From Calothrix sp. HK-06 (GTDB lineage: Bacteria; Cyanobacteriota; Cyanobacteriia; Cyanobacteriales; Nostocaceae), in the NCBI RefSeq assembly GCF_001904745.1, contig NZ_MRCD01000021.1, positions 38,287 through 102,286 on the forward strand: 64,000 nucleotides of DNA, given 5' to 3'. The translations under genes were made by a program, and so were the position numbers. The notes below the pieces were generated by a model. That model saw only the letters and a list, made by a program, of their open reading frames with translations, made no database searches and was not told the DNA's origin. Shown in pieces: positions 52,458 through 62,760 of this stretch. Position 1 is the first letter of the stretch; each line of letters starts with the position of its first letter.

Positions 52458-53239
52458 TGGTACTACTACTAAATTAATTTGAAAGAATTGATTTTTGACA
52501 AGGTTGCGTTAGAATGATATGAAGAGGAATTTTCTGGCGCTGCATGTGAGAACCGCTGATTGGTTACCCTGATATCAGGGCAGCTTGCGTTATATGAACT
52601 TGGAGTGTTTATCGCGCGGATTTTTTCCAGACAAAGTTGTGTAAAGAGCAAAAACACTCAAGTACCGCGAGTAGAAACGCGAATCAGTTTTCCTAATCGT
52701 AGGCTCCGTCAGAAATTTCTAGCTATCTTTTTTAATGCAGTCGCAAGCGTAGGCGCCCTCCGAACGGTTACTTCGACACTTTACGTTATCGAAGTGCAGA
52801 CTCTATTACATTTTGTAACGAGTTTTGTAAATTGAGCAACATAACTATTAAGTTGCTTTTAACTTTAGCTTTCGGCTCAAAGATTTTTGCTTTTCGCACG
52901 ACTGTATCGAGCAGAACTTTTAGAAGAATGTAATCATGTAGATGAAGCATTGTATCAAAATTGACTCCTGACGAATGATTTTTATTGCTTAATTTATGTC
53001 AGCCGTTCTGGAACGTTTATTCTTAATATAAGGGCGATACTCCTACTCTTGCTTACGATGAAAGTGACCTCATAATGAACGAGGAGTGTGGAGTTCGTCA
53101 TTCCGATAATTCCTTTAATGTATAGCGATACGAGCTTGAATAAAGCAGTATAAATTACAAGTAGTTCAGACCGTTTTCGTTTAAGTTATCGGCTGATTGA
53201 CCTCCAGAATTTGTGCTGCGGTTTTTTTGAGGAAATTGA
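52458..53239. promoter_or_regulatory. Long leader/promoter region of rne
   Basis: About 780 bases without a convincing gene. In other cyanobacteria rne has a long 5' untranslated region through which RNase E limits its own mRNA, so part of this stretch is probably that leader. T-rich tracts near the end, and GAGGAAATTGA just before the ATG, fit that. An open frame at 52560-52835 has no recognisable features and is rejected. One GGCGCC at 52752. Confidence 0.5.
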
Positions 53240-55414
53240 ATGCCAAAACAAATTATTATAGCCGAGCAGCATCAAATAGCTGCTGTCTTTTCTGAAGACC
53301 AGATACAAGAGCTTGTTGTTGCTACAGGACATCACCAAATTGGTGATATTTACTTAGGTGTTGTAGAAAATGTATTACCTGGTATTGACGCAGCTTTTGT
53401 CAATATTGGTGACCCCGAACGAAATGGATTTATTCACGTTACAGATTTGGGCCCGTTACGATTAAAGCGGGCAGCCTCAGCAATTACTGAGTTGTTGACA
53501 CCACAGCAGAAAGTCTTGGTGCAGGTAATGAAAGAACCTACAGGCACCAAAGGACCACGTTTAACAGGAAATATTACACTTCCTGGTCGTTATGTAGTAT
53601 TGATGCCTTATGGTAGAGGCGTAAATTTATCGCGTCGTATCCGTAACGAAAACGAGCGTAATCGCTTGCGGGCACTAGCAATTTTAATCAAACCTGCGGG
53701 AATGGGTTTGTTAGTTCGTACCGAAGCTGAAGGCAAACCAGAAGAAGCAATAATCGAAGATTTAGAAGCACTACAAAAACAGTGGGAAGCTATTCAGCTT
53801 GAAGCTGGGGGCACGCGCGCTCCTGCTTTGCTTAATCGCGATGATGACTTCATTCAACGTGTGCTTCGCGATATGTACGGCGCCGATGTCAATCGTATTG
53901 TCGTTGACTCGAGTACCGGATTAAAACGAGTTAAGCAATATTTACAAAACTGGAGTGGAGGTCAAACTCCTCAAGGTTTATTAATTGACCATCACCGCGA
54001 CCGAACCGCCATTTTAGAATACTTCCGTGTTAATGCGGCGGTTAAAGAAGCTCTTCGACCAAGAGTTGATTTACCTTCAGGTGGCTATGTAATTATTGAG
54101 CCAACCGAAGCATTAACAGTTATAGACGTAAACTCTGGCTCGTTCACGCGTTCAGCGACTGCTCGCGAAACCGTATTATGGACGAATTGCGAAGCTGCAA
54201 CCGAAATCGCTCGTCAATTACGCTTACGTAATATTGCTGGTGTAATTGTAGTAGATTTCATTGATATGGAATCACGGCGTGACCAGCTTCAAGTTCTTGA
54301 ACACTTTAATAAAGCACTAAAAGCTGATAAAGCGCGCCCGCAAATAGCTCAATTAACCGAGTTAGGCTTAGTTGAACTAACACGTAAACGTCAGGGTCAA
54401 AACGTATACGAATTATTTGGACATACTTGTCCGACTTGTGGTGGTTTAGGGCATATTGTGCAGTTACCAGGAGACAGCGAACCACGCATAGCACCACCTG
54501 CACCAACGGAAGTACCCGACCGTTTTGTGGCATCAACACCAATTCGAGAAACGCGAATGCCAGCGGCAAGAGTCGCTGAACCTAGAGACAGCTACGAAGC
54601 ATTTTCTGAATCATCGTTCGAGCAAGAATCAGAATATGGTTCTGTAGGTTTAAATCATCCTAGCTATCACGAAATTGGCGATAAAAATCGTCGTGTCAGG
54701 CGCCGTCAGCGAATTGGTGTGCCAGGAGCAAATGGTACTTCGGAACCGCGTATGCCAAGTAGTCCCGTGTCATATACAGCTGACTCAGACATGGACATCG
54801 AACCAGATGGAGAAATGGACAATAATCCTGGACTTCCATCACCAATGAATTCAAAACCTCATTGGGCAGAGCGAGGTGAGCGTAAGATATCGAAGCTTGA
54901 CCCGATTAAGCCAGTAGTCGAACCGCCAGAAATTGTCTCGGTCGAAATGAGTCCTGATGAGCAGGATGTTTATGCGTTGATGGGAGTTTCACCATTAATA
55001 CGTCTCAACCGCGAAGTTAAAAATCAAAAATCGGTAATTGTCAACGTTACCTTACCTGGACAAGTACCCTCAACATCTAATTATGAAGTTGAGGCGCCGA
55101 CAACAACTTCTACAACACCTTTACCTAGACCCAGAGTTGAGCGTGTTGAGCGTGTTGAGCGTATTCAACCAATTGATCACTCACCAGAACCTTGGGGTGA
55201 ACCAGTAGTTGAACCAGTCTCTACACCTGCTCCAATACCAAGGAAAGTGGTGCCACCAATACAATCTGCACCATCTGTACCATCTGTACAACCTGTACAA
55301 CCGCCACCAGTACAAACCGCTCAACCTAGTTACAACGATGAATCAGCGAGCGAAATTACTACCCGTCGTCGCCGCCGTCGTTCTTCTGCAACAGATAGTG
55401 ACTCAGATTATTAG
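53240..55414 (+). CDS. rne: Ribonuclease E/G
   Basis: Main endoribonuclease for mRNA decay and rRNA processing, 724 residues. An S1 domain lies near 35-125 (GDIYLGVVENVLPGIDAAFV), the catalytic part includes VIDVNSGSF and VVDFIDME (metal-binding Asp residues), and the Zn-link is CPTCGG near 395-402. The C-terminal third is Pro/Glu-rich and disordered, with VERVERVERI encoded by a short tandem repeat. It ends with RRRRRRSSATDSD. The RRRRRRSSA nonapeptide is known in Anabaena RNase E as the binding site for PNPase. GAGGAAATTGA precedes the ATG. rnhB follows after 15 bases, the usual cyanobacterial rne-rnhB operon. Confidence 0.97.
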   Translation: MPKQIIIAEQHQIAAVFSEDQIQELVVATGHHQIGDIYLGVVENVLPGIDAAFVNIGDPERNGFIHVTDLGPLRLKRAASAITELLTPQQKVLVQVMKEPTGTKGPRLTGNITLPGRYVVLMPYGRGVNLSRRIRNENERNRLRALAILIKPAGMGLLVRTEAEGKPEEAIIEDLEALQKQWEAIQLEAGGTRAPALLNRDDDFIQRVLRDMYGADVNRIVVDSSTGLKRVKQYLQNWSGGQTPQGLLIDHHRDRTAILEYFRVNAAVKEALRPRVDLPSGGYVIIEPTEALTVIDVNSGSFTRSATARETVLWTNCEAATEIARQLRLRNIAGVIVVDFIDMESRRDQLQVLEHFNKALKADKARPQIAQLTELGLVELTRKRQGQNVYELFGHTCPTCGGLGHIVQLPGDSEPRIAPPAPTEVPDRFVASTPIRETRMPAARVAEPRDSYEAFSESSFEQESEYGSVGLNHPSYHEIGDKNRRVRRRQRIGVPGANGTSEPRMPSSPVSYTADSDMDIEPDGEMDNNPGLPSPMNSKPHWAERGERKISKLDPIKPVVEPPEIVSVEMSPDEQDVYALMGVSPLIRLNREVKNQKSVIVNVTLPGQVPSTSNYEVEAPTTTSTTPLPRPRVERVERVERIQPIDHSPEPWGEPVVEPVSTPAPIPRKVVPPIQSAPSVPSVQPVQPPPVQTAQPSYNDESASEITTRRRRRRSSATDSDSDY

Positions 55415-55429
55415 CAGCGAATAATTAAT

Positions 55430-56116
55430 TTGGCGAAATATTTTATGGTAACGCGACTCGACACAACAAATTCATTACCTAATGGTATTAGCTGGCTAGA
55501 ATTATCTATGCCTGAAAGCGAAATTACACAAGCAGGTGTTGATGAAGTTGGTCGAGGCGCCTTATTTGGCCCAGTCGTGGCAGCAGCTGTAATATTACCA
55601 AACAGTGCTTTGCCACAATTAGTTACGAATCAAATCAATGACAGTAAAAAATTGTCGCTTAGTAAAAGAAAGGTACTAGCACAACAAATTTGTGCTGTTT
55701 GTACCGATTGGAAAATTGGTTATGCAACAAGTGCTGAAATTGACCAATTAAATATATTACAGGCATCTTTACTTGCCATGAAGCGGGCTGTACTCAAACT
55801 TTCGGTCCAGCCTGATATGTGTTTGATTGATGGTAATCAGATGGTACTCGGTTTACCTATGCCACAACAAACTATTATTAAAGGTGATTCTACATCTATC
55901 GCTATTGCTGCTGCCAGCATCGTTGCAAAAGTATGGCGCGATGATTTAATACTGCGACTCGCTACTAAATATCCAATGTATGATTTAATACATAACAAAG
56001 GTTATGGTAGTCGGCGGCATTTACTTGCGTTACAAGAATATGGCGCCTCGCGTTTGCATCGCAAATCTTTCTCACCTTGCCAATTGCAATTACAATTACA
56101 ATTATTCGATATTTAA
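55430..56116 (+). CDS. rnhB: Ribonuclease HII
   Basis: Removes RNA from RNA-DNA hybrids. The 228-residue frame includes AGVDEVGRGALFGPVVAAAV (first catalytic Asp and Glu), INDSKKLS, LIDGNQ (third acid) and SIAAASIVAKVWRD (last acid). Two starts are possible: TTG at 55430 or ATG at 55445; conserved sequence begins about 25 residues later, so both fit. The gene follows rne closely and its end overlaps the convergent DUF1997 gene by 15 bases. Confidence 0.94.
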   Translation: MAKYFMVTRLDTTNSLPNGISWLELSMPESEITQAGVDEVGRGALFGPVVAAAVILPNSALPQLVTNQINDSKKLSLSKRKVLAQQICAVCTDWKIGYATSAEIDQLNILQASLLAMKRAVLKLSVQPDMCLIDGNQMVLGLPMPQQTIIKGDSTSIAIAAASIVAKVWRDDLILRLATKYPMYDLIHNKGYGSRRHLLALQEYGASRLHRKSFSPCQLQLQLQLFDI

Positions 56117-56683
56117 TATCGGTAATTCATTGGGTAAAATTAATAGGTTTTGTTCTGGTAATTTTAGCCAATTAGAGTAATCAGCAAGTAGCTGATGTAA
56201 CAATCTTTGTTTAACAGTTAGTAACACGCTTTTTAATAAACTATTACCAGTTGTCTCTAAAATAGGTTTAGGAGTAAAGCAAAATGGGGGTGGAAAGTCT
56301 ACTTCTACCTGCAAATCTGCTCGTCCTATCAGTCTAGTGCAATATTTAAGTTGTTCTGGCACCAAAAATCCTTGCAGTGAGAGTGTAAAACGCTGGTTAA
56401 TATACTCAAAACCAAGAATTTCACAAGCGACAGATTGAACCCTAATAGTACCATTTGATTCAGCCCACACTCTCATGTCTACGGTAGGTTGAACACTAAG
56501 TGACATAAAAGTTAAAGGACGCATTCTTAAACGAAATACTTCTTCTGAAATTTGTTGAATGCGGGTTGGGTCTACCAAGGCATTAACTAAGCGTCGAGGT
56601 TGACGTAGGTAATGTTGAATGGGTATAGGCTGCTCTGGAACAGCAATTTCAACTGATTGAGAAGCAGTAAACTTAGTAGCCAT
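56102..56683 (-). CDS. DUF1997 family protein
   Basis: A 193-residue cyanobacterial and plant-type protein with no known activity. Typical stretches: IQHYLRQPRRLVNALVDPTR, RMRPLTFMSLSVQPTVDMRV, CEILGFEYINQRFTLSLQGF, and LLHQLLADYSNWL at the end. The fold is probably a START-like beta-barrel; that is inference. It converges on rnhB with a 15-base overlap. Confidence 0.82.
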   Translation of the reverse strand: MATKFTASQSVEIAVPEQPIPIQHYLRQPRRLVNALVDPTRIQQISEEVFRLRMRPLTFMSLSVQPTVDMRVWAESNGTIRVQSVACEILGFEYINQRFTLSLQGFLVPEQLKYCTRLIGRADLQVEVDFPPPFCFTPKPILETTGNSLLKSVLLTVKQRLLHQLLADYSNWLKLPEQNLLILPNELPILNIE

Positions 56684-56818
56684 GAGCTTTTTTATACCTT
56701 ATTTGATAATTATAATATTTTTTCCTGAGATAATTTGGTGCCTGTGCAAACGCAAATATTCTTTACATTAAAAAACAATCTGCTTGAATATTCATCGACT
56801 TCGGGGTATATAAATTTA

Positions 56819-56894
56819 AAAACCTAGAAACCTGGTTTCTTTATGGCTAACTTGTAATGAAAATAATCATTTTGGGTAGAAACCGGGTTTCTTA
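56819..56894. repeat. Pair of GAAACCNGGTTTC elements
   Basis: TAGAAACCTGGTTTC at 56825 and TAGAAACCGGGTTTC at 56877, 52 bases apart. Same family as 12989 and 39669. It lies in the pheA upstream region. Confidence 0.7.
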
Positions 56895-56965
56895 AAGCAT
56901 ATTGTAGTTTATCAGACATTTTAGTCGAATGAGTGTAAATTAAGTTTGCAGTATAGGTAGTTAAT

Positions 56966-57868
56966 ATGAATTTATCGATAGCGCATTTAGGACCTCCAGG
57001 AAACTATAGCGAACAAGCTGCGCTTTTTTATGTGAATTGGCTAGCTAAAATGCAGTCAAAACAAGCAGTTTTATGTCCTTGTTCTAGCATTGCACAAACT
57101 TTAAAAGCCGTTGCCCATAAGAGTGCGATGTTAGCTGTTGTACCTGCGGAAAATTCGATTGAAGGCAGCGTGACGATGACAATGGATGCGATGTGGCAAC
57201 TTGATAGCTTACACATCCAGTTAGCTTTGGTGATGCCGATTGTTCATGTGCTAATATCTTGTGCATCAAGTTTGGACAGTATTAGAACTGTCTACTCGCA
57301 CCCACAAGCTTTAGCACAATGCCAAGCATGGTTAGAACGTTTTCTTCCTGATGTACAGTTAATTGCTACTAATTCAACTACCGAAACATTAGAAAAACTC
57401 GAAACTGAAGAAGGCGCCGCAACAATTTCTTCACAGCGTGCGGCGCAGTTATATAATTTACCAATACTAGCTGCTGGTATAAATGACCACCCTGATAACT
57501 GCACTCGCTTTTGGGTTGTAAGTCTTGGTAGTACTCAAAACTTAGGTCAAGATTTGAATCAAGATTTGAATCAAGATTTACAACCTATTACGAATAAGCG
57601 ACATACATCTTTGGCGTTTAGCTTAAGAGCAAATATACCTGGAGCGTTGGTTAAAGCTCTACAAATATTTGCTCAACTAAATATAAACTTAAGTCGTGTT
57701 GAGTCACGTCCTACCAAGCGCTCATTAGGCGAATATCTATTCTTTATTGACTTGGAAGCTGACATTCAAGATGAGCGGATGCAAGCTGCACTTAAAGAAC
57801 TATCAACTTATACCGAAGTTCTAAAGATATTTGGCAGTTATAATGTTTTGTCTACTAGGGAGATGTAG
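56966..57868 (+). CDS. pheA: Prephenate dehydratase
   Basis: Converts prephenate to phenylpyruvate in phenylalanine synthesis. The 300-residue protein lacks a chorismate mutase domain. The catalytic part has HLGPPGNYSEQAALFY, VVPAENSIEGSV and CTRFWVVS (the TRF motif with the essential Thr). The ACT regulatory domain is at about 215-295 (NIPGALVKALQIFAQLNINL, SRVESRPTK), which senses phenylalanine. Between them is a linker with three 12-bp repeats (about 57547-57581) coding QDLN units, a small in-frame expansion. Start ATG at 56966. Confidence 0.95.
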   Translation: MNLSIAHLGPPGNYSEQAALFYVNWLAKMQSKQAVLCPCSSIAQTLKAVAHKSAMLAVVPAENSIEGSVTMTMDAMWQLDSLHIQLALVMPIVHVLISCASSLDSIRTVYSHPQALAQCQAWLERFLPDVQLIATNSTTETLEKLETEEGAATISSQRAAQLYNLPILAAGINDHPDNCTRFWVVSLGSTQNLGQDLNQDLNQDLQPITNKRHTSLAFSLRANIPGALVKALQIFAQLNINLSRVESRPTKRSLGEYLFFIDLEADIQDERMQAALKELSTYTEVLKIFGSYNVLSTREM

Positions 57869-57889
57869 CAAGTCAATTGCCAATTAGAG

Positions 57890-58540
57890 TTACAGTTTTT
57901 GGTTGAATGTGTCTTTTAGAACAGTACGGGCAGCTAGATGATTTCTAGTTGTGGTCAAAATTTCAGCTTCGCGTTCTAAACGTGCGGCTGTATCTAGCAT
58001 TTCTAGAAGTGATTGCTGCTCGTGTGGAACTCCGTGGAGATTGTGCGCTACCCAGTAAGATAGCTCGACAGGTAAGTCGGGCAAATCTTCGGGAAGTTCA
58101 ATGTTTTGGTCGGTTAATTTTGCAGATAAACGGACGACATCGCGTAAAAGATGTTCGACATCTGTGGCTATTGGCTGCAAATCACGAGAAGGCGCCTCGT
58201 CTTGAACCCATTCGACCAAACCAACTCGATAAGGTTTTTCGCGAACATATTCAAGAACTCGGAAGCGTTGCTGCCCTAAAGTTACCATTTTCATTCGGTC
58301 ATCAGGCAAACGCTGATAGTGAATTATTTCCGCACAACAGCCAACATTGGCAATTTTGCCTTGATTTGGGTCTACCATCAGTACGCCAAACCGACGGTCG
58401 CCTTCCAAAATCGTGTTCATCATGATTCGGTAGCGATACTCGAAAATGTGTAGTGGTAAGGGTCTGGTGGGGAACAAGACTACTTCTGGTAACGGGAACA
58501 AAGGCAGTTCACGAACCGCAATTTTAGATGAAGATGACAT
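57890..58540 (-). CDS. Lon N-terminal (LON substrate-binding) domain protein
   Basis: A 216-residue protein made only of the Lon N-terminal domain: RELPLFPLPEVVLFPTRPLP, LHIFEYRYRIMMNTIL, GVLMVDPNQGKIANVGCCAE, and a helical C-terminus. It has no ATPase or protease part. Such stand-alone proteins are common in cyanobacteria and plastids; the role is unknown. Good ATG at 58540. Confidence 0.9.
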   Translation of the reverse strand: MSSSSKIAVRELPLFPLPEVVLFPTRPLPLHIFEYRYRIMMNTILEGDRRFGVLMVDPNQGKIANVGCCAEIIHYQRLPDDRMKMVTLGQQRFRVLEYVREKPYRVGLVEWVQDEAPSRDLQPIATDVEHLLRDVVRLSAKLTDQNIELPEDLPDLPVELSYWVAHNLHGVPHEQQSLLEMLDTAARLEREAEILTTTRNHLAARTVLKDTFNQKL

Positions 58541-58632
58541 TGTTTTTTGGTATAAATTTACTCTTTAACTGTTAAAACTTTCGCTCTTCCCGTATTCTTT
58601 CTTAAATATTATCACCTTGTTTTGCGGCAAGT

Positions 58633-58664
58633 AAAAAGCCCCTGAGAAATATTCCTCAAGGGCT
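58633..58664 (-). terminator. Intrinsic terminator after rpsJ
   Basis: On the minus strand AGCCCTTGAGG and CTCAGGGGCT pair and are followed by TTTTTAC. It lies about 35 bases after the rpsJ stop and ends the str cluster. Confidence 0.8.
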
Positions 58665-58697
58665 AGTAAATAATTACACAAAATTTATGCTTAGATA

Positions 58698-59015
58698 TTA
58701 CAATTTAACTTCAATATCAACACCGGATGGCAAGTCTAACTTCATCAGCGCGTCGATTGTTTTGGACGAAGGTTGATAAATATCGATAATTCGGCGATGC
58801 GTCCGGGTTTCAAAGTGTTCACGAGAGTCTTTGTCAACGTGAGGTGAGCGCAATACACAGTAAATTTTACGTTTCGTTGGCAGAGGAATTGGGCCAATTG
58901 CTGTAGCGTTAGTGCGGTTTGCGGTGTCTACTATCTTCTCGCAAGAGGTATCAAGTAAGCGGCGGTCAAAAGCTTGCAAGCGAATTCTGATTTTTTGCTG
59001 TTGTAGCGTTGCCAT
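58698..59015 (-). CDS. rpsJ: 30S ribosomal protein S10
   Basis: A full-length S10 of 105 residues: [74 protein letters not shown]. It assembles in the 30S head and also joins NusB in antitermination. In cyanobacteria it normally closes the str cluster after tuf, as here. A gap of 221 bases with a terminator and nested repeats separates it from tuf, so it may have its own promoter. Confidence 0.98.
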   Translation of the reverse strand: MATLQQQKIRIRLQAFDRRLLDTSCEKIVDTANRTNATAIGPIPLPTKRKIYCVLRSPHVDKDSREHFETRTHRRIIDIYQPSSKTIDALMKLDLPSGVDIEVKL

Positions 59016-59045
59016 TTTCGGTTTTCCTGGTTCTGTTTATTTCGC

Positions 59046-59154
59046 AAGGGCGGGTTTAGAAATATGTTTTGTAAGGGTGGGCTAGGAAATATTTAATTTA
59101 CCTTTAGGATATTTGTAAACCCACCCCTACGACGATATCTGTAAACCCGCCCTT
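59046..59154. repeat. Nested inverted repeats (GTAAGGGCGGGTTTA family) between tuf and rpsJ
   Basis: Outer arms AAGGGCGGGTTTAGAAATAT (59046-59065) and ATATCTGTAAACCCGCCCTT (59135-59154); inner arms GTAAGGGTGGGCTAGGAAAT (59071) and ATTTGTAAACCCACCCCTAC (59111-59130). Related pieces occur near 40525 and 46745-46812. Confidence 0.8.
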
Positions 59155-59176
59155 ACTTTTGGACTTTTGTGGGCAT

Positions 59177-59211
59177 AAAAAGAGCAGAGACGTATTATAT
59201 CATCTCCGCTC
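59177..59211 (-). terminator. Intrinsic terminator after tuf
   Basis: On the minus strand GAGCGGAGA and TCTCTGCTC form a 9-bp stem (one G-T pair) with a 12-base loop, followed by TTTTT. It lies between tuf and rpsJ. Confidence 0.75.
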
Positions 59212-59236
59212 GGATTTTAATTAGAAGCGCAAGGTA

Positions 59237-60466
59237 TTATTTAACAATTTTGGAAACAACACCTGCACCGATGGTACGACCACCTTCACGAATTGCGAAG
59301 CGCATTCCTTGCTCAATTGCGATTGGGCTGATTAGCTTCACTGTCATTTTGATACGGTCTCCAGGCATTACCATTTCTGCTGCACTACCGTCATCTGAGG
59401 TAAATGCTTCGATGGTTCCTGTTACGTCGGTTGTACGTACATAGAACTGAGGACGATATCCTGCGAAGAAAGGTGTTTTACGACCGCCTTCTTTTTCGGT
59501 TAATACGTAAACTTCACCTTCAAAGTCAGTATGAGGTGTAATGGAACCGGGCTTTGCCAATACCATTCCGCGCTCAATATCTTCTTTCTTTAAACCACGT
59601 AGTAGTAGACCTGCGTTGTCTCCAGCCATACCTTCTTCGAGACTCTTCTTGAACATCTCGATACCAGTTACTGTGGTGGCGCGAGTATTTTTAATACCTA
59701 CTAACTCTACGTTGTCGCCTACTTTTACTTTTCCACGCTCAATACGTCCGGTAGCTACTGTACCACGACCTGAGATTGAAAATACGTCTTCCACCGCCAT
59801 CAAGAAAGGCTTGTCAATATCACGTTCGGGAGTTGGAATGTAGGAATCTACAGCATCCATAAGTTCGTAGATTTTATCTACCCACTTATCTTCTCCACGC
59901 TGTGTTTTAGGCGCCGAGGTCATTTTTTCAAGTGCTTGTAGACCGGAACCCTTGACGATGGGAATATCATCACCTGGGAAGTCGTAGCTAGAAAGAAGTT
60001 CGCGAACTTCTAATTCTACGAGTTCAAGTAGTTCTTCGTCATCTACCATATCTTCTTTGTTCATGAAGACAACCAAGCTTGGTACACCCACCTGCTTCGC
60101 TAACAAAATGTGTTCGCGAGTTTGGGGCATTGGACCGTCTGCTGCTGATACTACTAAGATGGCGCCATCCATTTGAGCAGCACCAGTAATCATGTTCTTC
60201 ACATAGTCAGCGTGACCTGGACAGTCCACGTGAGCGTAGTGACGATTTGCGGTTTCATATTCTACGTGAGCGGTGTTAATTGTAATACCACGCGCTCTTT
60301 CTTCAGGAGCAGCATCGATTTGGTCGTATGCTTTAGCTACGGCATTACCAGAAGCCGCAAGGGTCATGGTAATAGCTGCTGTTAATGTGGTTTTACCGTG
60401 GTCAACGTGACCAATGGTACCGATATTGACGTGTGGTTTATTCCGTTCAAACTTTGCGCGTGCCAT
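59237..60466 (-). CDS. tuf: Elongation factor Tu
   Basis: GTPase that brings aminoacyl-tRNA to the ribosome. Full length at 409 residues: G1 GHVDHGKT (19-26), G3 DCPGHADY, G4 NKED, and domains 2 and 3 complete to VVSKIVK. Cyanobacterial-type short insertion near 180-195 ([20 protein letters not shown]). It is 18 bases after fusA on the same strand. It ends before a terminator. Confidence 0.99.
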   Translation of the reverse strand: MARAKFERNKPHVNIGTIGHVDHGKTTLTAAITMTLAASGNAVAKAYDQIDAAPEERARGITINTAHVEYETANRHYAHVDCPGHADYVKNMITGAAQMDGAILVVSAADGPMPQTREHILLAKQVGVPSLVVFMNKEDMVDDEELLELVELEVRELLSSYDFPGDDIPIVKGSGLQALEKMTSAPKTQRGEDKWVDKIYELMDAVDSYIPTPERDIDKPFLMAVEDVFSISGRGTVATGRIERGKVKVGDNVELVGIKNTRATTVTGIEMFKKSLEEGMAGDNAGLLLRGLKKEDIERGMVLAKPGSITPHTDFEGEVYVLTEKEGGRKTPFFAGYRPQFYVRTTDVTGTIEAFTSDDGSAAEMVMPGDRIKMTVKLISPIAIEQGMRFAIREGGRTIGAGVVSKIVK

Positions 60467-60484
60467 GAATACTCGTTTCCTTTT

Positions 60485-62566
60485 CTAGTTATGCGTTCCC
60501 TTTGCTTTTGCGATAATTGCCTCAGCAACGTTGCGAGGCACTTCTTCGTAATGGCTAAATTCCATCGAGAAGATACCACGTCCTTGGGTCTTCGAGCGAA
60601 TGTCAGTAGCATAGCCAAACATTTCTGCCAAGGGAACCTTAGCAGTTACTTTCGCAAGACCAGCTTCTGACCCCATACCTTCGATTTGCCCGCGACGAGA
60701 GTTAAGGTCTCCCATTACATCACCAAGGAAGTTTTCGGGAACTTCGACTTCAACTTTCATCAACGGTTCTAACAGTACAGGCGAAGCTTTCATTACAGCT
60801 TCCTTCATCGCCATACTTCCGGCGATTTTAAAAGCCATTTCTGAAGAGTCTACATCATGGTACGACCCATCAATCAATGTTGCTTTAACATCAATTAGCG
60901 GGTACCCAGCTAATATACCAGACTCAGTACTTTCCTTCATTCCAGCTTCAGCAGGGCCTATGTACTCTTTCGGTACAGTACCACCGACTATTTTAGAGAC
61001 AAATTCAAATCCACTTCCAGGCTCACCTGGTTCAAGGTTAATAACTACGTGACCGTACTGACCTTTACCACCGCTCTGACGAATAAATTTTCCTTCGACT
61101 CTATTAACAGGCTTACGAATTGTTTCGCGATAAGCTACTTGCGGCGCCCCGACGTTTGCTTCCACTTTAAATTCGCGTAGCATCCGGTCAACCAGAATTT
61201 CTAGGTGTAATTCACCCATCCCAGCAATCACGGTTTGGTTGGTTTCTTGGTCAACACTAACCCTAAAAGTTGGGTCTTCTTCTGATAGCGACTGCAAAGC
61301 TTTTGATAGCTTATCCATATCGTTCTTGGTCTTGGGTTCTACCGCAACCGAGATCACAGGCTCTGGAATATATAAAGATTCTAATATTACTGGTGAATTC
61401 TCGTCCGTTATTGTATCGCCAGTTAATGTATCTTTTAATCCTAAAGCTGCTCCTAAATCGCCCGCCCGCAATTCGTCTACATCTTGCCGCTCGTCTGCCT
61501 TTAATATCACTAATCGCGATATTCTTTCTTTCTTGTTTTTAGTAGCATTTAATACATAACTACCTTTTTTCAAGATTCCTGAATAAACACGCACAAAGGT
61601 TAGGCGCCCGTATGGGTCAGCCATAATTTTAAACGCAAGAGCAGACAACGGCTCTGAGTCATCGGCATGACGTTCAACGGCTTCACCTGATAGTAGTGTT
61701 CCTTGAATAGCTGGAACTTCTGGAGGTGATGGCAAATAATCTACAACTGCATCGAGCAGTAACTGTACACCTTTGTTTTTGAAGGCAGAACCACATAACA
61801 TCGGTATTATCGTACCAGCCACAGTGCCTTTTCGCAAAGCTGTAGTAATTTCTTCTTCCGTTAGTTCTTCACCATCGAAGTACTTCGCCATTAATTGGTC
61901 GCTGGTCTCGGAAACTGCTTCAATCAATTTTGTTCGATATTCAGCAGCTAATTCCTGCATATCTGCGGGAATATCTTGTTCTTGAATATCAGTACCTTTA
62001 TCGTTGGTATAGATGTAAGCACGCATCTTAACCAAATCAACTAATCCCAAAAATTCGCTTTCAGCTCCTATTGGTAACTGAATGGGAATAGCATTCGCAC
62101 GTAAACGGTCGCGCACTTGCTCGTAAACACGATAAAAGTTGGCGCCTGTGCGATCCATTTTATTGATAAATACAATCCGAGGTACTTTGTAGCGGTCAGC
62201 TTGGCGCCATACGGTTTCCGTTTGTGGTTGAACACCACCAACTGAACACAAAACCGTAATTACACCATCAAGTACCCGCATCGAACGCTCAACTTCAATA
62301 GTGAAGTCTACGTGACCCGGAGTGTCAATAATATTAATTTGATGATCTTTCCAACTTGTACTAATTGCTGCGGCTGTAATCGTAATACCGCGTTCCCGTT
62401 CCTGTTCCATCCAGTCGGTGACAGCAGTACCTTCGTGAACCTCACCAATTTTATGAATAATCCCAGAGTAAAATAATATTCTCTCTGTTGTTGTTGTTTT
62501 GCCCGCGTCTATATGCGCCGCAATCCCTATATTGCGTACCTTTTCTAGCGGGATAGTACGTGCCAC
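60485..62566 (-). CDS. fusA: Elongation factor G
   Basis: Translocation GTPase of 693 residues: G1 AHIDAGKT (17-24), [16 protein letters not shown], then domains II-V to [19 protein letters not shown]. All motifs normal. The ATG at 62566 has GGAG upstream. It lies 194 bases after rpsG and 18 before tuf, so fusA and tuf are surely one unit. Confidence 0.99.
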   Translation of the reverse strand: MARTIPLEKVRNIGIAAHIDAGKTTTTERILFYSGIIHKIGEVHEGTAVTDWMEQERERGITITAAAISTSWKDHQINIIDTPGHVDFTIEVERSMRVLDGVITVLCSVGGVQPQTETVWRQADRYKVPRIVFINKMDRTGANFYRVYEQVRDRLRANAIPIQLPIGAESEFLGLVDLVKMRAYIYTNDKGTDIQEQDIPADMQELAAEYRTKLIEAVSETSDQLMAKYFDGEELTEEEITTALRKGTVAGTIIPMLCGSAFKNKGVQLLLDAVVDYLPSPPEVPAIQGTLLSGEAVERHADDSEPLSALAFKIMADPYGRLTFVRVYSGILKKGSYVLNATKNKKERISRLVILKADERQDVDELRAGDLGAALGLKDTLTGDTITDENSPVILESLYIPEPVISVAVEPKTKNDMDKLSKALQSLSEEDPTFRVSVDQETNQTVIAGMGELHLEILVDRMLREFKVEANVGAPQVAYRETIRKPVNRVEGKFIRQSGGKGQYGHVVINLEPGEPGSGFEFVSKIVGGTVPKEYIGPAEAGMKESTESGILAGYPLIDVKATLIDGSYHDVDSSEMAFKIAGSMAMKEAVMKASPVLLEPLMKVEVEVPENFLGDVMGDLNSRRGQIEGMGSEAGLAKVTAKVPLAEMFGYATDIRSKTQGRGIFSMEFSHYEEVPRNVAEAIIAKAKGTHN

Positions 62567-62662
62567 AGGAGCCTCCTAGAGTTTTCGCCTCATATATCTT
62601 GTATATTACACTTTGTTAAGTTTATATCCCTTACGGAAAACCGCCACATTATAAACAAATTC

Positions 62663-62697
62663 CCGATATATCGCAGTACTTAAACACGATATATCGG
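62663..62697. promoter_or_regulatory. Two CGATATATCG palindromes upstream of fusA
   Basis: CCGATATATCG (62663-62673) and CGATATATCGG (62687-62697), each a perfect 10-bp palindrome, together an inverted pair with 24-base spacing. They lie about 100 bases before the fusA start, between rpsG and fusA. Possibly a protein-binding site or a promoter element; function unknown. Confidence 0.35.
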
Positions 62698-62760
62698 CTC
62701 TTGCCTTTTGACGAGTAGACAAATAATGTCTATCCTCAGATAGAGGTTTAAACGTCTAAT

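Noticed and set aside
52560..52835. Possible small gene in the rne upstream region
   Set aside because: No domain, unusual composition, no clear ribosome site; more likely non-coding leader.
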